The notes under the pieces are model-generated. The model did no database searches, was not told the DNA's origin, and was given only the letters and a program-made list of their open reading frames with translations. A DNA stretch of 40,331 nt from Ruminococcaceae bacterium UBA6855 (lineage in GTDB: Bacteria; Bacillota; Clostridia; Oscillospirales; Acutalibacteraceae), in the NCBI GenBank assembly GCA_002451755.1, contig DKDF01000049.1, positions 13,293 through 53,623 on the forward strand, read 5' to 3'. Below, one piece after another: positions 13,098 to 21,921 of this stretch (positions are counted from its first letter, which is position 1; every line of letters starts with the position of its first letter). The position numbers were made by a program, and so were the translations under genes.

Positions 13098-13994
13098 TTA
13101 TTTGCCGAGTATCTTTTCGCCGTCGAAGAAGAACACGCCGTAGCCGTAGCCCGTGGGCTTGCCCTGCTGAAGTCTCTGCTTGAATGCGCGCCTTATAGAA
13201 GTATCCTCGGGCAGGTCGTCAACAGGTCCGTCGCTGTATTTCCCGAACACGCGCCAGCCGTCGCCGAACTTCTCTTTGTCGGCGCTTCTGATTATATCGA
13301 AGTCATCCATGAAGCGAAGTATGTTGCTGTTTTCGGGCAGGAACTCCTTGTGTCCCTCATAGAGCAGCCACGAGCCGCACACGAACGCCATGGGCTCGCC
13401 GTCCTTGCCGCCGAAGAACTTGTATGCCTGCTTATACGAATCAAGTCTCTTCTCGTCGGTCAGCGGTCCTGCCGAGGGGATATGGAAGTTTATGACCGTG
13501 TCGCCGCGCTTGAGAGTGTTGCCGCACTTCTCATAGCAATCGGCGTCGAAGTCCGTCTCCTCGAACTGAAATCTGCCGAGCCCGAAGCGGGTCATTTCGA
13601 AAAAGCCCCTGTACCAATGCGGGACGAAAGTGCCCCAGACCTCTTCGCAGTCCATGCACTCATGAAGCTTCCAGCGCATATCCTCAATGCTTTTCCAGAA
13701 TATCGCCTCGTCGATACCCTTTTCGGCATAGCGCTCGCGCAGCGCGGGGCACGCGCCGAGGAGCAGGCACATATTCATTGTATACTCATTTTCGCCGAGC
13801 TGTTCGCTGAGCGCCTTGAGTCTTTCGAGCACGCTGTCGAGGTTCTCGGGATGGGCGATGAACTCATCGACAAGGGCGTTGAAATCCGCATTTTCCGACA
13901 CTCTTTCGGTGCAATCGCCGATAGTGTCTACAGCCTCCTGCGGGAAGCCGATACGCTCCATTATTTTTCTGCTTTCGTTTGCGCTGACTGCCAT
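13098..13994 (-). CDS. two-domain acyltransferase (NAT_N / GNAT_C type)
   Basis: A 298-residue protein matching the Clostridia group annotated as acyltransferase domain-containing protein, with an all-helical N-terminal domain (about residues 1-120, ending ALRERYAEKGIDEAIFWKSI) and a GNAT-like C-terminal domain (about 140-295). Recognisable blocks are GFFEMTRFGLGRFQFE, INFHIPSAGPLT and SYKQAYKFF. The in vivo acceptor is unknown. The ATG at 13994 has GGAG 8 nt upstream and is preferred over a GTG three codons earlier. It has its own promoter and no partner gene. Confidence 0.75.
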   Translation of the reverse strand: MAVSANESRKIMERIGFPQEAVDTIGDCTERVSENADFNALVDEFIAHPENLDSVLERLKALSEQLGENEYTMNMCLLLGACPALRERYAEKGIDEAIFWKSIEDMRWKLHECMDCEEVWGTFVPHWYRGFFEMTRFGLGRFQFEETDFDADCYEKCGNTLKRGDTVINFHIPSAGPLTDEKRLDSYKQAYKFFGGKDGEPMAFVCGSWLLYEGHKEFLPENSNILRFMDDFDIIRSADKEKFGDGWRVFGKYSDGPVDDLPEDTSIRRAFKQRLQQGKPTGYGYGVFFFDGEKILGK

Positions 13995-14031
13995 TTCCTT
14001 CACTCCGTCAAATCGTATTTTTCACACTGCA

Positions 14032-14060
14032 AGGATATCACAATCGCGCCCGACGGTCAA
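14032..14060 (-). promoter_or_regulatory. promoter of the acyltransferase gene
   Basis: TTGACC (-35, 14060-14055), a 17-bp spacer and TATCCT (-10, 14037-14032), about 40 nt before the start codon. Confidence 0.65.
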
Positions 14061-14070
14061 GAGCTTATGT

Positions 14071-14099
14071 AAAAGACCGCCCCGAGGGACGGTCCTTTT
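14071..14099 (-). terminator. terminator of the cotF-like gene
   Basis: AAAAGGACCGTCCC pairs with GGGGCGGTCTTTT with one bulge, starting only 3 nt after the stop codon. The U-run is part of the stem end. Confidence 0.7.
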
Positions 14100-14102
14100 G
14101 CA

Positions 14103-14558
14103 TCACGAATACATATTGTTTGCGGACATATAATCATATATTTTCTTGCCGTGCTCCTGCTCCTCGCGCTGGATAGAGTTGAGAACCGTTCTGAGCTGTT
14201 CGTTCTTGAACTCGAAGATGCAGGTGTCATAGAGCGCGGAGGCGTGCTTTTCTGTGGCGAGCAGGTCGGAACAGATATAGCAGTCGTTCTTCTTTTCCTG
14301 CGTTTCGCTGACCGAATAGGTCTGCTTGAAATCATTCTTCGGAGCCGCCTCCCCTGCCGCGGGCTGAGGAATCTCGCCGCTGTCGATTTTCGTGATAATA
14401 TCCAAGTGCCTCTGCTCAACGCCGCCGAGGTAGTTCAGAAGCTGACTGAGCTGTTCGTCATTTGCCGCCGCTGCGTGCTGAGAATATTTCTCGACGCAGA
14501 GCTTCTCCTGTCCCTTGAGATCCTTGAGCAATTCTTTTTCTTTCTGTGTGAGCTGCAT
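14103..14558 (-). CDS. CotF-type spore coat protein
   Basis: A 151-residue four-helix protein of the CotF / ferritin-like spore coat family. It opens with LTQKEKELLKDLKGQEKLCVEKY, the standard first helix, followed by a VEQRHLDII helix. After a proline/alanine linker (residues 65-75), a YSVSETQEKKNDCYICSDLLATEKHAS segment leads into the last helices (REEQEHGKKIYDYM). Family members are deposited on the spore coat or made late in sporulation, so this gene suggests a spore former. AAGGAG precedes the ATG. It is divergent from a second ferritin-like gene. Confidence 0.88.
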   Translation of the reverse strand: MQLTQKEKELLKDLKGQEKLCVEKYSQHAAAANDEQLSQLLNYLGGVEQRHLDIITKIDSGEIPQPAAGEAAPKNDFKQTYSVSETQEKKNDCYICSDLLATEKHASALYDTCIFEFKNEQLRTVLNSIQREEQEHGKKIYDYMSANNMYS

Positions 14559-14598
14559 ATGAATTTCTCCTTTTTAATTGGCTTTCGGAGAATAGTTT

Positions 14599-14631
14599 TC
14601 GGCGCAAAGCAAAATTTATACCCTTTACGCC
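14599..14631. promoter_or_regulatory. inverted repeat between divergent genes
   Basis: CGGCG-C-AAAG and CTTT-A-CGCCG form an imperfect dyad midway between the divergent cotF-like and ferritin-like genes. It is a possible shared operator. No consensus sigma-A promoter stands out on either strand, which would fit sporulation sigma factors, but that is inference. Confidence 0.35.
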
Positions 14632-14687
14632 GATATTTTTTCGTGCCGTATCGGGCATAATAACGAAAAACGAAAGGACATGACAAA

Positions 14688-14909
14688 ATGAGCAAAGATA
14701 AAAAGATAGTTATAACCACGCGCGACAGAGTTCTCAGAGCATGGCAGAACTCTACGGAGCTTGTGCGCGACTTTGAAAACTACGCGAAAGAAACTTCGGA
14801 CGACAAAACCGCCGCAGAAATGTTTCAAAAATATGCGGTTGACGAGGGTCGGCACGCCGCCGAGCTGCTGAAGCTTCTGCATGATTATCAGGACAACGGC
14901 GCGGTTTAA
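14688..14909 (+). CDS. small ferritin-like / rubrerythrin-like helical protein
   Basis: A 73-residue, probably all-helical protein. Its C-terminal helix (MFQKYAVDEGRHAAELLKLLHDYQ) has the ExxRH spacing of rubrerythrin-type helices and resembles the half-bundle of spore-coat-associated ferritin-like proteins. One half-bundle alone cannot make a full diiron site, so it may dimerise or have a structural role. AAAGGA lies 9 nt before the ATG. It is divergent from the cotF-like gene, which suggests a shared sporulation role. Confidence 0.65.
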   Translation: MSKDKKIVITTRDRVLRAWQNSTELVRDFENYAKETSDDKTAAEMFQKYAVDEGRHAAELLKLLHDYQDNGAV

Positions 14910-15056
14910 ATCAACACTTTTCCTCCGGATGGTCCTTGTGTTCACAATTTATTTAAACGAGCTTTAAAATACGATTAAAAATTGATGATAGGATTAAGGA
15001 AAAGATAAAGTTTTATCAATTCAGCTTTATCAAAAATATCCGGGAGGGTAAAAATT

Positions 15057-16205
15057 ATGTACAACAGATTCGTTCTCAATGAAACTTCATATCACGGCGC
15101 GGGCGCAGTCAAGGCGGTTGCCGAAGAGATAACCGCAAGAGGCTTCAAGAAAGCTTTCGTCGCATCCGACCCCGACCTCATCAAGTTCGGCGTATCGAAG
15201 AAGGTCACCGATGTTCTGGACGACGCGGGCATCGCATACGAATTGTTCAGCGAAATTAAGCCCAACCCGACAATTCAGAATGTTCAGTCCGGCGTTGAGG
15301 CATTCAAGGCGAGCGGCGCGGACTGCATCGTAGCTATCGGCGGCGGCTCCTCGATGGACACCGCGAAAGCTATCGGCATAATCATCAAGAACCCCGAGTT
15401 CGCCGATGTCAGGAGCCTTGAGGGCGTTGCGCCGACAAAGAACAAGTGCGTTCCGATAATCGCCGTTCCTACCACGGCGGGCACTGCGGCAGAGGTCACG
15501 ATAAACTATGTTATCACCGACGCCGAAAAGAACCGCAAGATGGTCTGCGTCGACGTTCACGACATCCCGGTGGTCGCCGTTGTCGATCCCGACATGATGT
15601 CATCCATGCCCAAGGGACTGACCGCCGCAACAGGCATGGACGCTCTGACCCACGCTATCGAAGGCTACATCACCAAGGGCGCATGGGCGATGAGCGATAT
15701 GTTCCATCTCAAGGCAATCGAGATAATCTCGAAGTCGCTTCGCGGCGCCGTTGAGAACACTCCCGAGGGACGCGAGGGAATGGCTCTCGGTCAGTATATC
15801 GCAGGCATGGGCTTCTCGAACGTCGGTCTCGGCATAGTCCACTCGATGGCTCACCCGCTCGGCGCACTCTATGACACCCCGCACGGCGTGGCGAACGCCA
15901 TAATCCTGCCGACCGTCATGGAATACAACGCACCCGCGACCGGCGAGAAATACCGCGACATCGCGAAAGCTATGGGCGTTGAGGGCACGGAGAACATGAG
16001 CGTTGACGAATACCGCAAGGCGGCTGTTGACGCAGTCAGACAGCTTGCAAAGGATGTCGGAATCCCCGCCGACCTCAAGGAAATCGTCAAGCCCGAGGAT
16101 GTCGAGTTCCTTGCGCAGTCCGCATATGACGACGCCTGCCGCCCCGGCAACCCGCGCGACACAAGCGTTGCTGAGCTTGCAGAGCTTTACAGATCGCTGA
16201 TGTAA
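15057..16205 (+). CDS. fucO: lactaldehyde reductase (1,2-propanediol oxidoreductase)
   Basis: A 382-residue iron-dependent group III alcohol dehydrogenase, the same length as E. coli FucO and very similar throughout: NNPEFADVRSLEG-like and VPTTAGTAAEVTINYVITD blocks are nearly the same. GGGSSMDTAKAIG is the NAD-binding loop; the iron ligands are the Asp and His in MDALTHAIEGY and the two His in HSMAHPLGALYDTPHG. It reduces L-lactaldehyde from fucose or rhamnose breakdown to 1,2-propanediol in the cytoplasm. Codons are strongly biased to AAC, AAG and ATC, suggesting high expression. GGGAGG precedes the ATG. It is monocistronic. Confidence 0.95.
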   Translation: MYNRFVLNETSYHGAGAVKAVAEEITARGFKKAFVASDPDLIKFGVSKKVTDVLDDAGIAYELFSEIKPNPTIQNVQSGVEAFKASGADCIVAIGGGSSMDTAKAIGIIIKNPEFADVRSLEGVAPTKNKCVPIIAVPTTAGTAAEVTINYVITDAEKNRKMVCVDVHDIPVVAVVDPDMMSSMPKGLTAATGMDALTHAIEGYITKGAWAMSDMFHLKAIEIISKSLRGAVENTPEGREGMALGQYIAGMGFSNVGLGIVHSMAHPLGALYDTPHGVANAIILPTVMEYNAPATGEKYRDIAKAMGVEGTENMSVDEYRKAAVDAVRQLAKDVGIPADLKEIVKPEDVEFLAQSAYDDACRPGNPRDTSVAELAELYRSLM

Positions 16206-16222
16206 AAAGAAATAAATAAATC

Positions 16223-16264
16223 CGCCGCCTTGTCCGAGATAAAAACCGGGCGAGGCGGCGTTTT
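16223..16264 (+). terminator. fucO terminator
   Basis: CGCCGCCT pairs with AGGCGGCG, followed by TTTTGTTT on the plus strand. Confidence 0.8.
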
Positions 16265-16273
16265 GTTTGCACT

Positions 16274-16314
16274 GTAAAAAGTCCCGGTAACACTTGATGT
16301 ATTACCGGGATTTT
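16274..16314. terminator. bidirectional terminator between fucO and the oxidoreductase operon
   Basis: TCCCGGTAA pairs perfectly with TTACCGGGA. TTTT follows on the plus strand and CTTTTT on the minus strand, so it ends the convergent 2-oxoacid oxidoreductase operon and backs up the fucO terminator. Confidence 0.8.
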
Positions 16315-16324
16315 GATGTTTAGT

Positions 16325-16864
16325 TTAGCCTTTGTAGTTCATGCCCAGCTCGATAGCTTCGACATTCTTGGGAACAAGATGCTGCTTTCTTGCGGGGACG
16401 ACCTTGGCTATAGCTTTCGACATGGTGTCGAGGTCGCAGAAGCCGGTCTGCTCCATGAGCTTGCCGATAAGAATGATGTTTGCAAGGCCCTTGAGTCCGT
16501 GCTCCTCCGCCATCTGAGTAGCGGGAACGAGGCAGACGGTGATATCGTCTCTCTTGACCTCGCGCTCAACGAGCGTGCTGTCGAGAATAACTATTCCGCC
16601 GGGAACGACGCTGTCGATGAACTTGTCATAAGACGGGCCGTTCATCGCGACGAACACATTCGGAGTGACAACAAGGGGCGAGCAGATGGGGTCGGAGGAG
16701 ATGCAGACGCTGCAGTTTGCCGTGCCGCCTCTCATCTCGGGACCGTAGGACGGAAGCCATGAAACTTCCTTGCCGTCGGTGAGTCCCGCATAGGCGATGA
16801 CCTTGCCCATGAAAAGTATACCCTGACCGCCGAATCCGGCGAGAAGTGCGTTCATATCCTTCAT
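16325..16864 (-). CDS. vorC: 2-oxoacid:ferredoxin oxidoreductase, gamma subunit
   Basis: A 179-residue gamma subunit of the POR/VOR/KOR superfamily. The family opening [18 protein letters not shown] is complete, followed by [20 protein letters not shown], which contributes to CoA binding and the subunit interface. It overlaps the beta-subunit gene by 4 nt (ATGA) and is last in the operon. Together with alpha, beta and the small ferredoxin it should form a four-subunit enzyme. The VOR type (branched-chain 2-oxoacids to acyl-CoA) is favoured by the alpha subunit; 2-oxoglutarate cannot be excluded. Confidence 0.85.
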   Translation of the reverse strand: MKDMNALLAGFGGQGILFMGKVIAYAGLTDGKEVSWLPSYGPEMRGGTANCSVCISSDPICSPLVVTPNVFVAMNGPSYDKFIDSVVPGGIVILDSTLVEREVKRDDITVCLVPATQMAEEHGLKGLANIILIGKLMEQTGFCDLDTMSKAIAKVVPARKQHLVPKNVEAIELGMNYKG

Positions 16865-17616
16865 TTTGCTTCCTCCTCTGCTGTCTTGTCCTTATAAACG
16901 CCGAGCGGATAATAAGGAAGCATATTCTCTCTGAGCCAGCCGAGCGCATCGACGGGCGAGAGTCCCCAGTTGGTGGGGCAAGCCGAGATAACTTCAACTA
17001 TCGAGAAGCCCTTGCCGGCGATCTGAGTCTCGAAAGCCTTTTTGATAGCCTTCTTCGCTCTGTTTATATTCTTGACGCAGTCGACCGAAACGCGCTCCGC
17101 ATAGGCGGTGCCGTCGAGGGTGGAGAGCATCTCGCAGACTCTGACGGGATAGCCGGCAGTCTTAATATCTCTGCCGTAAGGCGTGGTCTGAGTGACCTGT
17201 CCGGGCAGCGAGGTGGGAGCCATCTGGCCGCCTGTCATGCCGTAAATCGCGTTGTTGACGAAGATAACGGTGATGTTCTCGCCGCGGGTCGCGGAATGAA
17301 CGGTCTCGGCAGTACCGATAGCGGCGAGGTCGCCGTCGCCCTGATAGGTAAAAACGACATCCTCAGGCTTTGCGCGCTTGACGCCTGTTGCAACAGCCGG
17401 GGCGCGTCCGTGGGGAGCCTCTATCATATCACAGCCGAAATAATTATATGCCATAACGGCGCATCCGACGGGCGCGATGCCGACGGTCTTGCCCTCTATA
17501 CCGAGCTCGTCAATGCACTCCGCAACGAGGCGGTGGATTATACCGTGAGTGCAGCCGGGGCAATAATGGGTAGGCACATCAAGAAGCGCCTTGGGTCTCT
17601 GGAATACGATTGCCAT
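16861..17616 (-). CDS. vorA: 2-oxoacid:ferredoxin oxidoreductase, beta subunit (TPP-binding)
   Basis: A 251-residue thiamine-diphosphate-binding subunit. [15 protein letters not shown] is the conserved N-terminus, and [17 protein letters not shown] through [15 protein letters not shown] is the GDG-NN thiamine-binding motif that holds Mg2+. It catalyses decarboxylation of the 2-oxoacid and passes electrons towards ferredoxin. The ATG overlaps the stop of the alpha gene by one base. The length is normal for short beta subunits of VOR and KOR. Confidence 0.9.
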   Translation of the reverse strand: MAIVFQRPKALLDVPTHYCPGCTHGIIHRLVAECIDELGIEGKTVGIAPVGCAVMAYNYFGCDMIEAPHGRAPAVATGVKRAKPEDVVFTYQGDGDLAAIGTAETVHSATRGENITVIFVNNAIYGMTGGQMAPTSLPGQVTQTTPYGRDIKTAGYPVRVCEMLSTLDGTAYAERVSVDCVKNINRAKKAIKKAFETQIAGKGFSIVEVISACPTNWGLSPVDALGWLRENMLPYYPLGVYKDKTAEEEAK

Positions 17617-18680
17617 TATTTTTCGCCTCCTGCAAGTTTTTTGATATTTTCAAGGACTTCGGCGGGGGTCGGGATTATTCCGCCGGTGCGTCCGAAGAAT
17701 TCAACGGGTCTGCTGCAGTCGATAGCGAGCTTGACATCGTCGATCATCTGACCCATGCTCATCTCAACGCAGAGGAAAGCCTTTGCGTGCTCTGCGGCGT
17801 CGCGCATAGCCTGCTTCGGGAACGGCCAGAGGGTTATCGGGCGGATAAGTCCAGCCTTTATTCCCTGCTCTCTCGCTTCGCGGACAGCCGCCTTTGCGAC
17901 ACGCGCCGATGCGCCGTAAGCGACAACGACATAATCGGCATCGTCGACCATGTAGCTCTCGCTCATGGGCTCTTTTTCCTCGATAACCGCATATCTTGCG
18001 AAACGCTCTCTGACAAGGTGCTCGAGGTCTGCCGCCTGGAGATAGAGTGAATTGACTATATTGTGCTTGCGTCCGCCGTTGTGACCGCATGCCGCCCAGG
18101 GCTTCTCGACATTCGAGCCGCCGCTGCCTTCGCCTATCTCGACGGGCTCCATCATCTGACCGAGCATACCGTCGGCAAGGATCATCGCGGGCATACGATA
18201 CTCATCAGCCTTGTCGAAAGCTCTGCCGACGAGGTCGACCATCTCCTGGACGGAGCTGGGAGCGAAGACAAGGATATGCAGATCGCCGTGGCCGGGCGCT
18301 CTTGTCGCCTGCCAGTAATCCGACTGCGAGGGTTGGATTCCGCCGAGTCCGGGGCCGCCGCGCTGGACGTTGATAATGACCGCAGGAAGATCCGAACCTG
18401 CCATATAGGATATGCCCTCGGTCTTGAGGCTGATTCCGGGCGAGGACGAGGAAGTCATCGCGCGCACACCTGCCGATGCCGCACCGAGAACCATATTGAC
18501 GGCGGCGATTTCGCTCTCCGCCTGAAGATATGTACCGCCTATTTTAGGCATAACCTTTGACATATATGCCGCAAGCTCTGTCTGCGGGGTGATGGGATAA
18601 CCGAAGAAGTGGCGGCAGCCGGCACGGATAGCGGCTTCTGCCAGAGCTTCGTTGCCTTTCATAAGAACTCTTTCTGACAC
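17616..18680 (-). CDS. vorB: 2-oxoacid:ferredoxin oxidoreductase, alpha subunit (VorB type)
   Basis: A 354-residue alpha subunit closely resembling proteins called 3-methyl-2-oxobutanoate dehydrogenase subunit VorB. The signature opening is [18 protein letters not shown], then [15 protein letters not shown] and the [16 protein letters not shown] pyrimidine-side segment. Domain II ([15 protein letters not shown], then [12 protein letters not shown]) is complete. The start is taken as the GTG at 18680, with AGAGG 8 nt upstream; this matches the [12 protein letters not shown] start of relatives. The longer frame begins inside the ferredoxin gene. Confidence 0.9.
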   Translation of the reverse strand: MSERVLMKGNEALAEAAIRAGCRHFFGYPITPQTELAAYMSKVMPKIGGTYLQAESEIAAVNMVLGAASAGVRAMTSSSSPGISLKTEGISYMAGSDLPAVIINVQRGGPGLGGIQPSQSDYWQATRAPGHGDLHILVFAPSSVQEMVDLVGRAFDKADEYRMPAMILADGMLGQMMEPVEIGEGSGGSNVEKPWAACGHNGGRKHNIVNSLYLQAADLEHLVRERFARYAVIEEKEPMSESYMVDDADYVVVAYGASARVAKAAVREAREQGIKAGLIRPITLWPFPKQAMRDAAEHAKAFLCVEMSMGQMIDDVKLAIDCSRPVEFFGRTGGIIPTPAEVLENIKKLAGGEK

Positions 18681-18699
18681 TTTCAACACCTCTTCTTTC

Positions 18700-18906
18700 T
18701 TATCTCTCAACAGTTATTGCACAATCGGGACACATAATAGCGCACGCCGCACATCCGATGCACTCGTCGGGATTTGTGACACACGCCGGATGATAACCTT
18801 TTAGGTTCAGCTTATCCTTAGCAAGGCTGATAATATGCTTCGGACATGCCGTCGTGCAAAGCTCACAGCCCTTGCAGGTGTTTTCATTGATCGTGACTTT
18901 TGCCAT
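18700..18906 (-). CDS. vorD: 2[4Fe-4S] ferredoxin subunit of the 2-oxoacid oxidoreductase
   Basis: A 68-residue dicluster ferredoxin with two CxxCxxCxxxCP-type motifs: CKGCELCTTACP (residues 11-22) and CIGCAACAIMCP. It is the delta subunit that carries electrons from the thiamine site to free ferredoxin. TAGGAGG lies 7 nt before the ATG. First of the four oxidoreductase subunits, 19 nt before the alpha start. Confidence 0.9.
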   Translation of the reverse strand: MAKVTINENTCKGCELCTTACPKHIISLAKDKLNLKGYHPACVTNPDECIGCAACAIMCPDCAITVER

Positions 18907-18984
18907 ATCTGTTCCTCCTAATCAAGAATACCGAACTTATATATCCGCCGCTTCGCCTCGGAAGCGGTATCGGTCAGAAAATTT

Positions 18985-19641
18985 CTACCACGGGAGCTTC
19001 ACGAGCACATCGACGGGATAGAGATTGTCAATCTTTCCCTCGAGTTCGCCGGCGACACTCTTCGGCGCAGTTGTATACACGAGCGGCAGACCAGCAAGCT
19101 CAGCCGTTTTCTCGGCATAATGGACGGACGAAAGAATGTCCTGCGCAGTCGTCTGCGCACCCAGGTGCGAGTTGTTGACTAACCCCGTCGCTTTCAGACG
19201 GCACGCCGCCTCTATCTCCCCAAGCAGCCCGACTGCTTCATCGGGACTTGAAATAAATTTGCGGAATTTGTTGACGACGCAGAGCATATCATAGCCTGAC
19301 TCGTTGAGCTGGCGCGAAAAGCGTCCGAGCGCGGTAGCGCCCGCATCGTCGCCGCCGACATCGACTATCACTCTGCCCATGCTCTCCTCAAAAATCGAGA
19401 ACATTCTCGCCGTCAGCGCGGGTGCGTCGAGTGTAGTGCCCTCAAGATTCTGGGCAATGACATTGACTCCCACCGCTTCAAGCTCGTCCTTGTAGTCCGC
19501 GGTGCGGAAATAGGGATTGACTATATCGAGATCGACGAGCGTTATCTTCTCGCCGCGCTTTGCCGCATTAACTGCGAGGTTGAGCGCGAAATTTGTTTTT
19601 CCGCTGCCGTAATGGCCGCAGACGAGCGTTATGCGTTTCAT
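18985..19641 (-). CDS. MinD/ParA-like P-loop ATPase linked to the VOR operon
   Basis: A 218-residue P-loop NTPase. The Walker A motif is GHYGSGKTN (residues 9-17), followed by switch-like LVDLDIVNPYFR and the strand VIVDVGGDDAGATALG. This resembles the CobQ/CobB/MinD/ParA group, which includes carriers and inserters of iron-sulfur or other cofactors as well as positioning ATPases. It is first in the transcript with the ferredoxin and the oxidoreductase, suggesting a role in enzyme maturation, but the function is not established. GGGAGG lies 7 nt before the ATG, and a consensus promoter precedes it. Confidence 0.8.
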   Translation of the reverse strand: MKRITLVCGHYGSGKTNFALNLAVNAAKRGEKITLVDLDIVNPYFRTADYKDELEAVGVNVIAQNLEGTTLDAPALTARMFSIFEESMGRVIVDVGGDDAGATALGRFSRQLNESGYDMLCVVNKFRKFISSPDEAVGLLGEIEAACRLKATGLVNNSHLGAQTTAQDILSSVHYAEKTAELAGLPLVYTTAPKSVAGELEGKIDNLYPVDVLVKLPW

Positions 19642-19670
19642 CGATCTGCCTCCCTTCGGTTATAAAAATA

Positions 19671-19699
19671 ATTATACCACTCTTTGCCCCGCGGTACAA
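19671..19699 (-). promoter_or_regulatory. promoter of the ATPase-VOR operon
   Basis: TTGTAC (-35, 19699-19694), a 17-bp spacer ending in TGG (extended -10) and a perfect TATAAT (-10, 19676-19671), about 30 nt before the ATPase start. Confidence 0.8.
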
Positions 19700-19784
19700 T
19701 ATGTTTTCCGTCTGCGCGGATAGAAAAGATATTGCAGTGCGCGGCGCGTTTTGTGCAAAATTTATGCAAAAACAGCCGCGCGGG

Positions 19785-19825
19785 GATAAAAATATCCGGC
19801 TCCTGCCAAACGGCAGAAACCGGAT
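19785..19825 (-). terminator. terminator of the cmk-plsC-ispH/rpsA operon
   Basis: ATCCGGTTTCTGCC pairs with GGCAGGAGCCGGAT (one mismatch), followed on the minus strand by ATTTTTATC. The stem end and tail repeat those of the terminator at 4685-4714. Confidence 0.75.
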
Positions 19826-19842
19826 AGTGAAATCAGAACTGA

Positions 19843-21921
19843 TTATTCAGCCTCGGTCTCCTCAGCCTCGTCCTCTGCGGCGGGCTCGAGCAGAGCTCTG
19901 ATCGAAAGGCTGACGCGCTTCTTGTCGAAGTCGATGCCGATGATCTTCGCCTGAACCTTGTCGCCGACCTTGAGAACATCGGAGGGCTTCTCGATGCGGC
20001 GATCCGCTATCTGAGAAATGTGGATAAGACCGTCAATGCCGGGGATAACTCTTGCGAATGCGCCGAAATCGGTAAGACTGACTATCTCAGCGTCGATAAC
20101 GGTTCCCTCGGGATAGTTCTTGCGAAGGATCTCCCACGGATTGTCCTCGTCTTTTCTGTAGCCCAGAGAAATCTTTTTCTTCTCGGGATCAAGAGCCTTT
20201 ATGTAGACATCGATGACGTCGCCGACTTTCAGGACATCCGACGGATGCTTGATGCGCTTCCATGAAAGCTCGGAGATGTGAACCATTCCGTCCACGCCGC
20301 CGATGTCGACGAATGCGCCGTAGTTGGTAAGAGACTTGACGGTGCCGGTATACTTCTGACCGACCTCAGCCTGTGCCCAGAAAGCTTCCTCAGCGGCCTT
20401 TCTCTCCTCCTTGAGGACGGCACGGATGGAGCCGACAGCTCTTCTCTTGTAGTTGTTGACCTCGATGATGCGGAACTTGACGTTCTTTCTCAGAAGGCTG
20501 TCAAGAGACTCGCTGCGAGATGCGGTTGCAAGAGAACCGGGGATGAAAACGCGAACGCCGTCGGTAACAGCGATAACGCCGCCCTTGACAACATCGGTGA
20601 CAACACCTTCGAAGACCTTATCGGTCTCAGCCGCGTCTGCGATATCGCGCCATGCCTGCATAGCGTCATAACGGCGCTTGGAAAGCATAACGGTGCCCTC
20701 TGCATCGTTGGTCTTCATGATGATAAGACCGATCTCGTCGCCTATCTTGAGCTCCTTCTTCGGGTCAGCGGCAGGATCTGCGCTGTACTCGTCCATGGGG
20801 ACATAGCCGGCATGCTTTCTGCCGATGTCGACCTGGATCTCTGTGGGCGAGAAGCCCATGACGATACCGGTGACCTTCTGGTCGTTGTTCATGCTGTTGA
20901 GAGACTCCTCAAGAGCCTTGGAGAAGTCCTGCTCGTCTGCTTCTTCGGAAGGCACCTCCTCCGCCGGCTGTGCGGAAGCTGCGCTCTCCTCGAGCTCACC
21001 GGCAGCCGCCTCAGCGACATCGGTCTTACGCTCGACTGCGCCTTCCTCAAGCTCTTTGGATTGTTCGTTAAGAATTTCGGACATGTTACAAAGTACCTCC
21101 TTTATTATGCACGCAGGGGTTGATGCCCCTGCAGTAACGCCGACAACATCGCAGGCGGAGAAATCGATATTTTTAACATCCGCTGCGCGCTCCACAAGAT
21201 AAGTCGGGCAGTTTTTTTCGCACACTCCCTTGAGCTTTGCCGTGTTGGAACTCTGCGAGCCGCCGATGATTATCATCATATCGACCCGCTGCGACAGCTC
21301 GGAAGCCTCTTTCTGCCTATCCTGCGTAGCATTACATATTGTATCAAAAACATTTGCATTTGTACATAGTATTTTTATTATTTTTAGGGATTCCTGCCAT
21401 TCTTTTACGCTGAAAGTGGTCTGTGAGACAACCGTTATTTTCTTCTCGGAATATTCCGGATGATTTTCGAAAATTTTACGGAGTTCTTCGGCGTTGCGGA
21501 AAGTAAAGCACTCGCCGCGGCAGTGACCCATGATGCCGATGACCTCGGGATGACCGCTGTCTCCGGCGATGAGCACAGGGATATCGGGCGATGAATTTTC
21601 GCCGACTATCCTGTGTATTTTCTTTACGAACGGGCATGTAGCGTCGCAGATATCAGCGCCCGTAGCCTCAAGGCTGCGATAGACGCTCGCGCCGACTCCG
21701 TGGGTGCGGACGACGACGGTGGTATCGGCGGACGCTTCTATGGGCGAGTTTATCACCCGAACGCCCTTTTTCTCAAGATCCTCTATAACGACCGGGTTAT
21801 GTATCAGGGGACCGAAAGTAGCGACTTTTTTTCCGCTGTCAACGAGCTTATATGTCATCTCGACCGCGCGGTTGACCCCGAAGCAGAAGCCCGCCGTTTT
21901 TGCAACCTCAATCCTTTTCAT
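19843..21921 (-). CDS. ispH-rpsA: IspH-ribosomal protein S1 fusion
   Basis: A 692-residue fusion characteristic of Clostridia. Residues 1-285 are HMBDP reductase, the last step of the MEP isoprenoid pathway, with the three 4Fe-4S cysteines in AGFCFGVN, CDATCPFV and ICNATQDRQ. An acidic, alanine-rich linker (about 290-345) leads into four S1 RNA-binding domains: a divergent one from KVTGIVMG, then FEGVVTDVVKGG, YTGTVKSLTNYGAFVDIG and IDAEIVSLTDFGAFARV. The S1 half probably helps ribosomes bind mRNA. The ATG at 21921 gives the usual MKRIEVAKTAG start and overlaps the plsC gene by 14 nt. Confidence 0.95.
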   Translation of the reverse strand: MKRIEVAKTAGFCFGVNRAVEMTYKLVDSGKKVATFGPLIHNPVVIEDLEKKGVRVINSPIEASADTTVVVRTHGVGASVYRSLEATGADICDATCPFVKKIHRIVGENSSPDIPVLIAGDSGHPEVIGIMGHCRGECFTFRNAEELRKIFENHPEYSEKKITVVSQTTFSVKEWQESLKIIKILCTNANVFDTICNATQDRQKEASELSQRVDMMIIIGGSQSSNTAKLKGVCEKNCPTYLVERAADVKNIDFSACDVVGVTAGASTPACIIKEVLCNMSEILNEQSKELEEGAVERKTDVAEAAAGELEESAASAQPAEEVPSEEADEQDFSKALEESLNSMNNDQKVTGIVMGFSPTEIQVDIGRKHAGYVPMDEYSADPAADPKKELKIGDEIGLIIMKTNDAEGTVMLSKRRYDAMQAWRDIADAAETDKVFEGVVTDVVKGGVIAVTDGVRVFIPGSLATASRSESLDSLLRKNVKFRIIEVNNYKRRAVGSIRAVLKEERKAAEEAFWAQAEVGQKYTGTVKSLTNYGAFVDIGGVDGMVHISELSWKRIKHPSDVLKVGDVIDVYIKALDPEKKKISLGYRKDEDNPWEILRKNYPEGTVIDAEIVSLTDFGAFARVIPGIDGLIHISQIADRRIEKPSDVLKVGDKVQAKIIGIDFDKKRVSLSIRALLEPAAEDEAEETEAE

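Noticed and set aside
13071..14072. A 333-codon open frame on the plus strand
   Set aside because: Antisense to the acyltransferase gene, which has a promoter, a ribosome binding site and a family match.
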